DNA of 64,000 nucleotides. It comes from Nocardia acididurans. GTDB taxonomy: Bacteria > Actinomycetota > Actinomycetes > Mycobacteriales > Mycobacteriaceae. The notes beneath the pieces were generated by a model. That model was not told the DNA's origin. It saw nothing but the letters and a program-made list of their open reading frames with translations, and did no database searches. The stretch lies in contig NZ_JAERRJ010000016.1 in the NCBI RefSeq assembly GCF_016741815.1, positions 62,001 through 126,000 on the forward strand, read 5' to 3'. Positions within the stretch are counted from its first letter, which is position 1. Every line of letters begins with the position of its first letter. Shown here piece after piece: positions 54,080-62,731 of the stretch. The translations under genes were made by a program, and so were the position numbers.

Positions 54080-54240
54080 ATACTGCTAGGTTCGTTTCCG
54101 CAGGGAACACCGGTGCGAATCCGGGGCTGTCCCGCAACTGTGACCGAGGAGCGGACCTTCATCCATGGCCACGACCTTCCTGGGTTGGAAGGCCGAGGGC
54201 GAGCGTCGATTCGGGAGCCAGGATACCTGCGGCGTTTCAG
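54080..54240 (+). ncRNA. Cobalamin (B12) riboswitch
   Basis: The conserved core is easy to read. GGGAACACCGGTGCGAATCC and GGGGCTGTCCCGCAACTGTGA match the expected order of the cobalamin box elements. The closing AGCCAGGATACCTGC is at about 54213-54228. A TACTGCT hexamer at about 54078 could be the promoter -10. It should control a B12 transport or synthesis gene, but the plus strand below holds only a 19-codon ORF (see 54258). Boundaries are approximate. Confidence 0.88.
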
Positions 54241-54257
54241 GATCGAACTGCACGAGG

Positions 54258-54317
54258 ATGAGAATGCGAGTACTCACTCGCCGCCGGCCCGGTGCCGCGC
54301 GGTCGTGTACCGCTTGA
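54258..54317 (+). pseudogene. 19-codon ORF after the riboswitch, probable start of a lost gene
   Basis: MRMRVLTRRRPGARSCTA-stop begins 18 bp after the riboswitch and looks like the basic start of an exported protein. It runs into the antisense side of a truncated ABC1-kinase remnant. The rest of the cobalamin-controlled gene is missing. Confidence 0.5.
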
Positions 54318-55140
54318 TGTAGCCGAAGTCGAGGATGGACACCGTGCCGTCGTCGTGTAACAGGTAGTTGCCCGGGTGTGGATCCCCGTGGAACAGTCCG
54401 CGCCGCGCGCGATTGCCGAAGCAGAAGCTGAACCGGAAGAGCGCTTCGGCCCAGGAATCCCGCAGTCCCGCACCGGAGTTCAATGCCTTCGACCACCGGC
54501 GGCCCTCGGCGAGATCCATGGTGAGCACCCGCCGGGAACAGAGTCGGGTACGACCTCGGGGATTCGGATGAACGGGGGTCCGCGATACACCTCGGCGAAA
54601 TCGGCTTGATTAGCCGCCTCGATTCGATAGTCCAACTCCTCGCCGATCCGTGCCGAAATCTCGCGCATCAGCGACTGCACGTCCAGCTGGACAGCGTTCG
54701 GCACACCCGCTCGCAAGATCCCGAAGAAGGAGGCGAGCAGTTCAGTATTGGCCAGGTCGGACCGGATCGCCTGTGCGACACCGGGATACTGGGCCTTGAC
54801 CGCCACCGGCCCGCCACCGGGCAATCGCGCCGCATGGACCTGTCCGATCGACGCTGCGGCCAGCGGCTCCGGTTCGAACTCGGCGAACAGTGTCTCGGGC
54901 AGCGCGCCCAGTTCGGCCGCGATGATGGCCGCCGTCAGTTCATACGGCATCGGTGGGGCATTGTCGTGTAGGCGGGACAACGCCTGCTGATACGCGGGCG
55001 CATCCTCGAACATCGACGTCATCGCCGCGAGGGACAGGGTCTGCCCTGCCTTCATGAGTGCGCCCTTGGATTCGCCGAAATGCTGTGCGTATCGAACGGC
55101 TATGCGTTGGTGGAGGTTTCGGGTGGCGTCGCTGTCGGTA
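54274..55140 (-). pseudogene. ABC1/AarF (UbiB-like) atypical kinase, frameshifted and truncated at both ends
   Basis: The first frame covers RIAVRYAQHFGESKGALMKAGQTLS, PPMPYELTAAIIAAELG, AAASIGQVHAARL and VAVKAQYPGV, the ATP-binding and KxGQ features of ABC1 kinases. It ends IPEVVPDSV.... The next frame starts RVLTMDLAEG and continues HGDPHPGNYLLHDDGTVSILDFGYIKR, the HxDPHPGN catalytic and DFG motifs. One missing base near 54541 explains the shift (GACTC for GAGCTC, minus strand). The N-terminus and everything after DFG are lost, so this is a dead gene. Confidence 0.82.
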
Positions 55141-55232
55141 TGCACGCCGACCGGGTGATGGGTGACGGCGAGGCCCCTTCTCCCTTGGGCATGGCCGGAT
55201 GGTTTCACCTGCCTTGGCGAACTGGTTCCGGG

Positions 55233-55303
55233 TGCGCTGCCGCTTGGGCCGGGAAAACCCTTCCGACCGAGGCGGAATGGGAATTCGCCGCGCGCGGTGG
55301 CCT
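55233..55303 (+). pseudogene. Fragment of a formylglycine-generating-enzyme-family gene
   Basis: The plus strand reads CAAAWAGKTLPTEAEW then EFAARGGL, the hallmark core of the FGE-sulfatase (SUMF1) domain. Only about 24 codons are recognisable. It lies antisense to the upstream end of the ABC1 remnant, so both are debris from rearrangement. Confidence 0.7.
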
Positions 55304-55400
55304 GCCGCCCGCCAAGGCCGGACCGAGGACACCGCCACCTGTCACCTCGGCTTCCGCTGTATCGTGCGCGCACCCGAGTGAGACGCGACAGACGGGGCCG

Positions 55401-56045
55401 TCAGACCTCCGGCCAGTGGTGTTCCAGCCCGGTGAGGATGAACTCGACCTTGGTGTCGACCAAGCCACGCTGCTGCCAGGACTCATGCGGGTGCAGGATG
55501 CTGTGTGTGCCGCCGAGGGCTGCTCGCACCTGATCGAGTCCGGTGGCGCCGGTGCGGTCGGCCGCGCGCATGGCCTGGACTCCGAGGTGGCAGGCGAAGA
55601 CGGTGTCGCCGAGGAAGTCGAGTGCGAAACCGGCCTGCCCCGAGGTGATGTCGTGGCAGGCCAGGCTCGCGGCGTAGGCGTCGAGCACCTCGGTGATGCG
55701 GGTGACGGCGGGCGCGTAGGAGTAGACGACCCGGGGGAGTCCCGGATGGTCTTCGCAGATGCGCCAGCATTCGTTCGCCCACTGGCGTAGGACCTCGCGC
55801 CAGCCCATACCGGGTTCGGGCAGCGCGATGGTGGCGGCGACGGCGTCCAGGCAGGCGGTGACGATCTCGTCGCGGGATCCGAAGAGCCGGTAGATCGCGG
55901 TCGCGCCGACACCGATCCGGTCGGCCACGGCGGCGAGGGTGAAGGTGTCGAGCCCCTCGTCCATGGCCGCCCGGATGATGTCGTGCTCGGTGAAGGCGGG
56001 TTTGCGGCCCACCTTCTTCCCCACGGCCCAGCCGGAAGCGTTCAT
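55401..56045 (-). CDS. TetR-family regulator, third gene of the ABC importer operon
   Basis: 214 residues with the N-terminal HTH IRAAMDEGLDTFTLAAVADRIGVGATAIYRLFGSRDEIV and a helical effector domain. It starts 9 bp after the end of the second ABC gene, in the same direction, so it is probably cotranscribed. It may control the operon or respond to the imported ligand. Confidence 0.93.
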   Translation of the reverse strand: MNASGWAVGKKVGRKPAFTEHDIIRAAMDEGLDTFTLAAVADRIGVGATAIYRLFGSRDEIVTACLDAVAATIALPEPGMGWREVLRQWANECWRICEDHPGLPRVVYSYAPAVTRITEVLDAYAASLACHDITSGQAGFALDFLGDTVFACHLGVQAMRAADRTGATGLDQVRAALGGTHSILHPHESWQQRGLVDTKVEFILTGLEHHWPEV

Positions 56046-56054
56046 TCGAATAGG

Positions 56055-57815
56055 CTAATGGTTCGTCAGTCGCCACCCCTGCGCGCTGTGCAGGTGCTGC
56101 CAGAAGCGCGCGTATGTGCCTGCGGCGGAGAGCAATTCGGCGTGTGTGCCCTGGGCCACCACACGGCCGTCGCCATCGAGCTGGACGATCAGGTCGGCGC
56201 GGGCGATGGTGTCGAGCCGATGCGCGATGACCAGCACGGTCGCCTGCTCGCGCAACCGCTCGATCGCCGCGACCACGTGCGCCTCGTTCTCCACGTCCAG
56301 GGCCGAGGTCGCCTCGTCGAGCAGCACGATCGGCGCGCGTTTGAGCAGCGCCCGCGCGATGGCCACGCGCTGGCGTTCGCCGCCGGACAGCGCGCGCCCG
56401 CCCTCGCCGACCCGCGACTGCCAGCCGCCGGGCAGCCGCTTGGCGATCTCGCGGACACCGGCGAGTTCGGCGGCCTGCCGGATCTCGGCCTCGGTGGCGT
56501 CCTCGCGACCCACCGCGATATTGGCCTCGAGGGTGTCGTCGAACAGGTACACATCCTGGAAGACCAGCGACAGCTGTGCCATGAGCTGCGCCCCGGTCTG
56601 CGCGGTGACGGGGACGCCGCCGACCGCGACCGTGCCCGCCTCGACATCGTAGAACCGGCTGATGACCCGGGCGATGGTCGTCTTCCCGCTGCCGGACGGC
56701 CCGACCAGCGCGACCATGGATCCCGCGGGCACCGACAGCGAGACCTCCCGCAGCGCCGGTTCGGCTCCGGGCGCGTAGCGGAACAGGACATCGGTCAGTT
56801 CGACGGTGCCGGGCGCGGTCAGCACGGCGGGTGCGGCGGGCTCGGGCAGCGGTTCGGCGGTGAGCACCTCGTCGAGGGCGTCGAGCAGCGGGCGGCGTGA
56901 CTCCAGCGCCACCGCGCTCTCGGTGATGGCCGACACCGTCGAGGAGAACCGCAGTGCCAGGCCGATGAAGGCAAGGGCGGGAATGGGTTCCAGCGTTCCG
57001 GCGACCGCCAGCGAACCGGTGGCGCTGATCAGCGCCACTACCACGCCCTGGGTGACCATGCCGCTGAGCAGCATGCCCGCCGACTCGAGCCAGAGGCCGC
57101 GCTTCTTGGCGGCGTAGGCCCGATCCAACGCCGTGCCCAGCGGCGGGAAGTCCGCACTGCGCCCGCTGGAGCGCAACGCGCCCTGGCACTGTGCATACTC
57201 CACGATCCGATCGGCCAGCACGATCTCCTCCGGTTCATGGCGGGCGCGACCCTTGCGCATGAGACCGGTTGAGAGCAGCGTGATGACGGCGAAGACCGGC
57301 ACGGCCGCGGTGAGGATCAGGCCGAGCAGCGGATGCCACAGCCACGCCGCCACGATGATCACCGCGGCCGCGGTGATCCGGGACACCAGTGGCCCGAACA
57401 TGTGCGCGAAGATCTCTCCGGCCGACATCAGCTCGGTGGACACCATCCGCGACAGCTTGCCCGCCACCGGACGGGCGAACCAGCCCAGTGGCTGCTTGGC
57501 CACCCGGTCGCCGGTCAGCCGATGGATGCTGCGCAGGAAGTCAAGGGCGACAGCGTAATTCGCCCGACTCTGGGCGTAGTTGACGGCGAAGCCGGCCACC
57601 GCCAGGATCGCCAGCACGGTCAGCCATCCGGTGAGTTTCAGGCCCCACACGGGGCCGTCCTCGGCCAGCGCGCTGATCGTGGGCAGCAGCGCGGCCAGGG
57701 CCAGGCCCTCGATCAGCCCGGCGAGGACGCTGATGGCCAGCGCGGGTCGCATCTGCTCCGGCCGCGAGATCATCCGGCTCATCCGCCGCACGATATCGAC
57801 GAGGGGAAGGTTCAT
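56055..57815 (-). CDS. ABC transporter with fused permease and ATPase, second half (IrtB/YbtQ-like)
   Basis: 586 residues from the ATG at 57815. An exporter-fold six-helix domain is followed by the ATPase (about 330-570). Walker A is GPSGSGKT, the signature LSGGERQR, Walker B IVLLDEATSALD and the H-loop IAHR. The start overlaps the previous gene (ATGA), implying heterodimer formation. With the first half it matches the IrtAB/YbtPQ type that imports siderophores although built like exporters. Confidence 0.9.
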   Translation of the reverse strand: MNLPLVDIVRRMSRMISRPEQMRPALAISVLAGLIEGLALAALLPTISALAEDGPVWGLKLTGWLTVLAILAVAGFAVNYAQSRANYAVALDFLRSIHRLTGDRVAKQPLGWFARPVAGKLSRMVSTELMSAGEIFAHMFGPLVSRITAAAVIIVAAWLWHPLLGLILTAAVPVFAVITLLSTGLMRKGRARHEPEEIVLADRIVEYAQCQGALRSSGRSADFPPLGTALDRAYAAKKRGLWLESAGMLLSGMVTQGVVVALISATGSLAVAGTLEPIPALAFIGLALRFSSTVSAITESAVALESRRPLLDALDEVLTAEPLPEPAAPAVLTAPGTVELTDVLFRYAPGAEPALREVSLSVPAGSMVALVGPSGSGKTTIARVISRFYDVEAGTVAVGGVPVTAQTGAQLMAQLSLVFQDVYLFDDTLEANIAVGREDATEAEIRQAAELAGVREIAKRLPGGWQSRVGEGGRALSGGERQRVAIARALLKRAPIVLLDEATSALDVENEAHVVAAIERLREQATVLVIAHRLDTIARADLIVQLDGDGRVVAQGTHAELLSAAGTYARFWQHLHSAQGWRLTNH

Positions 57816-59644
57816 CGCGGGTCTCCTGTGGTCAGCGCCCGGTTGCCCGTGCTCGCTTCGATACCTGATTCCCACAGCCGCGCGTATCCGGGCTGGGGCA
57901 GCAGTTCGTCATGGGTTCCGGCGGCGAGGATGCGGCCGGACTCGATGAGGATGATCTGGTCGACGCCCTTGATGACCTCGGGCCGGTGCGCGATCAGCAG
58001 CACGGTCCGCCCCCGCACGAGTGCGGACAGCGCCTGCTGGATCTCGTGCTGGGATTCCGGGTCGGTCAGCGCGGTGGCCTCGTCCAGCACCAGGACCGGC
58101 GCGTCGACGAGCAGCGCTCGCGCGATCGAGATCCGCTGTGCCTGCCCGCCCGACAGTCCGGTGTCGGTGCCGTAGACGGTATCGAATCCTCGTGGGAGCG
58201 CGTCGATTTCGTCGAGCACCTGGGCGGCGCGCGCGGCTTCGCGCACCTGTTCGTCGGTCGCGCCGGGGCAGCCGAGGACGATATTGTCCCGGATGCTGAT
58301 GGCGAGCAGTTGCGGATCCTGGAGCACGAACCCCACTTGCGCATAGAGATCGGCGATCTCGGCGACCGCGACGCCGCCGATGCTGATGGTGCCCGAGCGC
58401 GGATCGTCGAAGCGGGCCAGCAGCGTGGCGATGGTCGACTTGCCCGATCCGGAGGGGCCGACCAGTGCGGTCACCGTGCCCGCGCGCAGGGTGAAGCTCA
58501 CCTGTTCGATCGCCAGTGCGGCAGCCGCGTCCGCGCCATAGGAGTAGCTGACCCGGTCGAAGACGACCTCATGGGAGACAGGGGTTTTCGCGCCCTGGTC
58601 CGGCAGCGCCGGGGTCTCCAGCAGAGCGGCGAGCCGCAGGGCCGCGCCACCGGCGAGCTGCTGCGACCACATGGAATGCATGAGCACCTCGAGCGCGTGC
58701 GGAATGAGCAGGGCGATGAGCGCGGTGACCAGGACATCGGCCACGGTGACCGAACCTCCGTGCACCAGAACCGAACCCACGCCGATATTGATCAACAGCA
58801 CCAGCGGCACCGCCAGGAACGAGGTGCCCAGCGCGGACACCCGGATCAGCGGTTTGACCCACTCGTAGTAGAAGTGATTGAACTCGTCGGCGGCCTCCTG
58901 ATAGCTGCGGTGCGCCTTGCCGACCCGCCCGAACGCCTTGACCACCGAGATGCCGGTGACGAACTCGACCATGCGGGCCGACACGGTGGACAGCCGCTGA
59001 TCCATCTCCACGGTCTTCTCGCCCATGCCGATCATCGACAGCGTCATGGCCGCGACATACAGGGGCAGCGTCGCGATCGACAGCAGGCCGAGCCGCCAGT
59101 CGATGACGAAGGCGTACACGGTCAGCGCCAGCGGCATGACCACGGCATTGGTGCCGTCCACCGGTTGATGCGCGATGAGGTGATGGATGGTCCCAATCTC
59201 GTCCTGCAGCGCCTTGCGCACCCGCCCGGAGTTGGTGGAGGTGAACCACGCCAGCGGAACCCGCGCGAAGCGCCGCACCATGCGCAGCTGGATCAGATGG
59301 CCCAGCCTGGCATCGGCCAGATGCGTGACGAACAGCGCGACGAAGTAGATCAGCAACCGAAGTCCGAACGCGCCCAGCAGAATTCGAAGCCAGCGCCCGA
59401 CCTCTCCGCCGTCGACGTCAGTGCCCGCGGTATGGGCGGCGAGCAGCGCCTCGCCGATGCGGACGAGCGCGATGTAGGGCACCACGGCGAGCGTGCCGGA
59501 CATCACCGCGAGCAACCGGGCGAGGGTCAGTTGCGCCGACACCGGTTTCATCAGGCCGGCGAGCGCCCGCGCTCCCGCCTTCTGCCGGGCCTTTGCCGTC
59601 GTCGTGCCGCTCTCAATGGCGACCGATGGCGATGATGCGGTCAT
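57812..59644 (-). CDS. ABC transporter with fused permease and ATPase, first half (IrtA/YbtP-like)
   Basis: 610 residues. Six membrane helices precede an ATPase domain (about 360-600) with Walker A GPSGSGKS, signature LSGGQAQRI, and Walker B VLVLDEATALTDPESQ. The D-loop variant ALTDPES in place of SALD is characteristic of siderophore-type IrtA/YbtP proteins. There is no siderophore-interaction domain at the N-terminus, unlike mycobacterial IrtA. An iron box lies 52 bp upstream of the start. First gene of a three-gene operon ending in TetR. Confidence 0.9.
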   Translation of the reverse strand: MTASSPSVAIESGTTTAKARQKAGARALAGLMKPVSAQLTLARLLAVMSGTLAVVPYIALVRIGEALLAAHTAGTDVDGGEVGRWLRILLGAFGLRLLIYFVALFVTHLADARLGHLIQLRMVRRFARVPLAWFTSTNSGRVRKALQDEIGTIHHLIAHQPVDGTNAVVMPLALTVYAFVIDWRLGLLSIATLPLYVAAMTLSMIGMGEKTVEMDQRLSTVSARMVEFVTGISVVKAFGRVGKAHRSYQEAADEFNHFYYEWVKPLIRVSALGTSFLAVPLVLLINIGVGSVLVHGGSVTVADVLVTALIALLIPHALEVLMHSMWSQQLAGGAALRLAALLETPALPDQGAKTPVSHEVVFDRVSYSYGADAAAALAIEQVSFTLRAGTVTALVGPSGSGKSTIATLLARFDDPRSGTISIGGVAVAEIADLYAQVGFVLQDPQLLAISIRDNIVLGCPGATDEQVREAARAAQVLDEIDALPRGFDTVYGTDTGLSGGQAQRISIARALLVDAPVLVLDEATALTDPESQHEIQQALSALVRGRTVLLIAHRPEVIKGVDQIILIESGRILAAGTHDELLPQPGYARLWESGIEASTGNRALTTGDPR

Positions 59645-59695
59645 GTCACTCCCGGGTCGGATGCTCCGGTGGCGGGACCGCCCAACCGGTTAAAC

Positions 59696-59714
59696 GTAGG
59701 CTTGCCTAACTAAT
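59696..59714 (-). promoter_or_regulatory. IdeR/DmdR-type iron box
   Basis: On the minus strand, ATTAGTTAGGCAAGCCTAC matches 13 of 19 positions of the consensus TTAGGTTAGGCTAACCTAA (counted by eye). It sits 52 bp upstream of the ABC importer start, where a repressor would block its promoter when iron is plentiful. Confidence 0.72.
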
Positions 59715-59763
59715 TAATGAATGTACTTCAGAATATGGACGGATGTGCGGTTGAGCAAGACCT

Positions 59764-59788
59764 ATTGCTAACGACAATCGTTTGCAAT
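59764..59788. promoter_or_regulatory. 25-bp imperfect palindrome, candidate second operator
   Basis: Arms ATTGCTAACG and CGTTTGCAAT (9 of 10 positions paired) flank ACAAT. It is 88 bp upstream of the 59877 start and 119 bp from the ABC start. Length and symmetry fit a Fur/Zur-type or TetR operator; the binder is unknown. Confidence 0.5.
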
Positions 59789-59876
59789 AAGGTCCGATGT
59801 CGCCATATGCTTTAGCCCCCAACAGATCTGGACCACTGCCGTCCGGATCCGATCTGCTGTGTCGTGAGGAATGCTG

Positions 59877-60566
59877 ATGAGGAAGTCCACCACCGTCTCC
59901 GCGCTCACCGTGGCCGCCGCGTTGTGCGCCCCGGGAGTCGCGGGAGCGCAGCCTGCCGCCGAGCAGGGTGTGCACTACACCGCGACCAATAGCGCACAGA
60001 ACACGATCATCAGAACCGACGCGGGTTCGATGGTGGTCGAGGACGGTGTGTTCAAGATCAAGGCGGTTGACGGCACCGTGGTGGCGGGCACCGAATTGGC
60101 CTTCCGCGTCGACGATTTCGAATTCCCGATCGCCGCCGACATCTCCGGCCGCACCGCGACCCTGACCCCGCGGCTCGACCTGGCCCATGCCGTCTACAAG
60201 CCGGTCGCACTGCCCTATGAGAACCAGGCTCCGTGGAAGTCCGAGTACGAGCGTGAGCAGGCCGCGTGGAGCCGCATGACCAGCACCATCAGCCTCGGCG
60301 CGAGCATCGGCACGCTGGTGGGCGGCATCGGCGGCGCGGCCGTGGGCTGCCTGATCGGCGGCGCGACCCTGGCCACCGTGACCGGCGCGCTGTCGGCCAT
60401 GTTCGGTGCGCTGCCCGGCGCGGTGTTCGGCTGCATCGTCGGCATGAGCGTCATCGGTTTCATGGGCACCGTCGCGGGACAGATCTTCGTCACCGCACCG
60501 GTCGCGATTCTGGCTGCGGCGCAATACTTCACCACCATCAACCAGCCCGCGCCGCAGGCCAAGTAG
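59877..60566 (+). CDS. Secreted protein with C-terminal glycine-zipper/membrane segments
   Basis: 229 residues from the ATG at 59877, preferred over 59871 because GAGGA lies 6 bases before it. The signal peptide ends near GVAGAQPA. A beta-rich domain of about 110 residues (TLTPRLDLAHAVYKPVALPYEN) is followed by two or three Gly-rich hydrophobic stretches (ASIGTLVGGIGGAAVGCLIGGATLA; LPGAVFGCIVGMSVIGFMGTVAG). No family name is certain. It opens the biosynthetic operon but has 12 bp before the next gene, so it may be an envelope factor for the product. Confidence 0.78.
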   Translation: MRKSTTVSALTVAAALCAPGVAGAQPAAEQGVHYTATNSAQNTIIRTDAGSMVVEDGVFKIKAVDGTVVAGTELAFRVDDFEFPIAADISGRTATLTPRLDLAHAVYKPVALPYENQAPWKSEYEREQAAWSRMTSTISLGASIGTLVGGIGGAAVGCLIGGATLATVTGALSAMFGALPGAVFGCIVGMSVIGFMGTVAGQIFVTAPVAILAAAQYFTTINQPAPQAK

Positions 60567-60578
60567 GCGGTTCACGGC

Positions 60579-61844
60579 ATGGGACACCTCCTGATGATCG
60601 AGAGCTGGGTCGGCTCCATGAGCACCCTGCTCCCGCGCGGAATCCACCAGCGCGGCGACCGGTTCAGTTTCCTCACCAGGGATCTGGCGCACTATGTGAA
60701 AACCGCTGCGGGAACGGCGCATCCGCTGCTCACCGCCACGAATATCGTGACCGCGGACACGAATGACGAGGCGGCGCTGCTGCCCTACGCGCGCCGATTG
60801 CACACGGCGCTGGAGTTCGATGGCGTCCTGTCCAGCTGCGACTACTATCTGCCGACCGTCGCCGCGGTCGCGGCCGAACTGGGCCTGCCGGGTCCGAGCC
60901 GGGAATCGGTGGCGGCGGCCTGCGACAAGGAGCGCACGCGCCGGATCTGCGCGGCGGCCGGAGTTCCGCAACCGGACTTCGCCGTCGCCGCCGAATGGCC
61001 CGAACTCGCCGACGCCGCCGAGCGGATCGGGTTCCCCCTGGTGGTGAAGCCCGTCGACCTGTGCGGCGGCATGTTCGTGCGCCGCGTCGAGAACGGGCAC
61101 GAGCTCCGGGTCGCGGTCGAGGAACTGGCTGGATTCCCGGTCAACGCCCGGGGACAACGTCGCTCACCGCTCGTGCTGCTGGAAGAATGTCTCGACGGCC
61201 CCGAATTCAGCGTCGAGACGGTGACTTTCGGCGGGCGGACCACGGTCGTGGGCATCACCGACAAGCCGGTGGTCGGTCAGCCCTGGTTCATCGAGGCGGG
61301 CCATATGTTCCCGGCAGCCCTGGAACCGGCGGCGGCCGCGGGCATCGGCGCGGTCGCCACCGCCGCCATCGCGGCGCTCGGCCTCGACAGCACGGTCGCG
61401 CACACCGAGATCAAACTGACCGGCACCGGCCCCAAGCTGGTGGAGGTCAATCCGCGCCCGGCGGGCAACCGGATCACCGAGCTGGTCCGGCGGGTCACCG
61501 GCATCGACCTGGCGGCGGTCCACGCCGACCTCGCGCTCGGCCGGGAACCCGATCTGACACCTCTCGACACCGGAATCGGCAGCGCGGCAATCGCATTCCT
61601 GATTCCGGAGCAGACCGGCGTGCTGCGGGAGATCACCGGCGCGCAGCACTGGCCCGATGACGCGCGCATCGTCGATCACCACCTGGCCGAGCCCGGCAAG
61701 GAGGTCACCGCCGCACGGAACAACAACGGCTACCTCGGCCACGTCATGGTCGCCGTCGACAAGCCCGAAGCCGCAGGCCCGTTCGCGCAGGATCTGATCG
61801 CCGAGCTGAAAACGCACTACGACGAACCGGGGACGACCTCGTGA
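60579..61844 (+). CDS. ATP-grasp-domain ligase
   Basis: 421 residues. The ATP-grasp fold is read from KERTRRICAAAGVPQP, PLVVKPVDLCGGMFVRRV (ATP-binding Lys and Gly-rich loop), VLLEECLDGPEFSVETVTFGG and VEVNPRPAGNRITEL (metal-binding Glu and Asn). Such enzymes form amide or peptide bonds by acyl-phosphate intermediates. The N-terminal part is longer than a bare domain. It overlaps the next gene by 4 bp (GTGA). In context it may ligate amino-acid-like building blocks of a small molecule. Confidence 0.92.
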   Translation: MGHLLMIESWVGSMSTLLPRGIHQRGDRFSFLTRDLAHYVKTAAGTAHPLLTATNIVTADTNDEAALLPYARRLHTALEFDGVLSSCDYYLPTVAAVAAELGLPGPSRESVAAACDKERTRRICAAAGVPQPDFAVAAEWPELADAAERIGFPLVVKPVDLCGGMFVRRVENGHELRVAVEELAGFPVNARGQRRSPLVLLEECLDGPEFSVETVTFGGRTTVVGITDKPVVGQPWFIEAGHMFPAALEPAAAAGIGAVATAAIAALGLDSTVAHTEIKLTGTGPKLVEVNPRPAGNRITELVRRVTGIDLAAVHADLALGREPDLTPLDTGIGSAAIAFLIPEQTGVLREITGAQHWPDDARIVDHHLAEPGKEVTAARNNNGYLGHVMVAVDKPEAAGPFAQDLIAELKTHYDEPGTTS

Positions 61845-62731
61845 CCGGTGGTCCGCCCGTCCCGAGCGCTCGCCCGACCGGCCACGCCGCCGGTGCTTCC
61901 GTACTTGCCGCACAACCGAATTCGGTCGCCGAATTGGTGTCCTGGGTGAGCGGGGCGCGGGTCGGTCCGGATCCGGCGGAGGTGCCGGTGGCGAGTGCGT
62001 TCCTGACCGTGCACGGCACCCGGCACGCCGGGCGGGCGCAGAGCTATCGCAATGTGGTGCTGAGTGTCCGGGTCGGTTCGGCGGTGGGATCGTGCGCGAT
62101 CGAACCCGGCGAGCTGCCGGTCCACCTCGGCGCGGTGGACGAATGCGTGGGGGTGTCCGTGGCCGAGTTGCTGGTGAATCCCCTTGCGGCGGTGCGCCTC
62201 GCGGCGCTGGACGCCTATCTCATGCAGGTGCGCCCGCATGCCGGGCACGGTACGCCGGTGCGGATCACAGGCGAGGACTCGCTGGTCAAGTCGCGACAGC
62301 GGGCCCGGTCGGTCATCGATCTGCTGCCCCCGGGAACACGGATGGTGTTGGTCATCGGGGTGGTGAACTCGCTGCTGGCCGAGCTGCGCGACCGGGGGAT
62401 CGGATACGTCCCGTGCGATCGTGCCGGGGGAGTCACCGAATGGGGTGAGCCGGTGCGGACTTCGGCGGAACTGGTCCGCGAACCCTATGACGCCCTGCTG
62501 GTGACCGGAATGACCGTGGGCACCAACAGTTTCGATCCATTGCTCACGCAGGCCCGGGAGCGGGGACTCCCGCTGGTGATGTTCGCTCAGACCGCCAGCG
62601 CGGTACTGCCGTGGTTCGTCGGCGCACCCGGGGTGACGGCGCTGTCCGCCGAACCGTACCCCTTCTTCTCGCTGGACGGCGGCCCGAGCACGCTGTTCCA
62701 CTACCGATCGGAGTTCGTATGCAGCGCATAG
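61841..62731 (+). CDS. DUF364/DUF4213 putative heavy-metal-chelation protein
   Basis: 296 residues from a GTG overlapping the ATP-grasp stop. The N-terminal DUF4213-like part has SAFLTVHGTRHAGRAQSYRNVVLSV. The C-terminal Rossmann-like DUF364 part has MVLVIGVVNSLLAELRDRG, YDALLVTGMTVGTNSFDPLL and a late TALSAEPYPFFSLDGG. DUF364 proteins are annotated as putative heavy-metal chelation or siderophore-synthesis proteins, with no settled mechanism known to me. Next gene starts 13 bp before its end, so coupling is strong. Confidence 0.85.
   Translation: MTGGPPVPSARPTGHAAGASVLAAQPNSVAELVSWVSGARVGPDPAEVPVASAFLTVHGTRHAGRAQSYRNVVLSVRVGSAVGSCAIEPGELPVHLGAVDECVGVSVAELLVNPLAAVRLAALDAYLMQVRPHAGHGTPVRITGEDSLVKSRQRARSVIDLLPPGTRMVLVIGVVNSLLAELRDRGIGYVPCDRAGGVTEWGEPVRTSAELVREPYDALLVTGMTVGTNSFDPLLTQARERGLPLVMFAQTASAVLPWFVGAPGVTALSAEPYPFFSLDGGPSTLFHYRSEFVCSA

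Noticed and set aside
59764..59788. Calling the 25-bp palindrome a Zur box
   Set aside because: It lacks the TGAAAAT-type arms I associate with actinobacterial Zur sites, so only a generic operator call is made.
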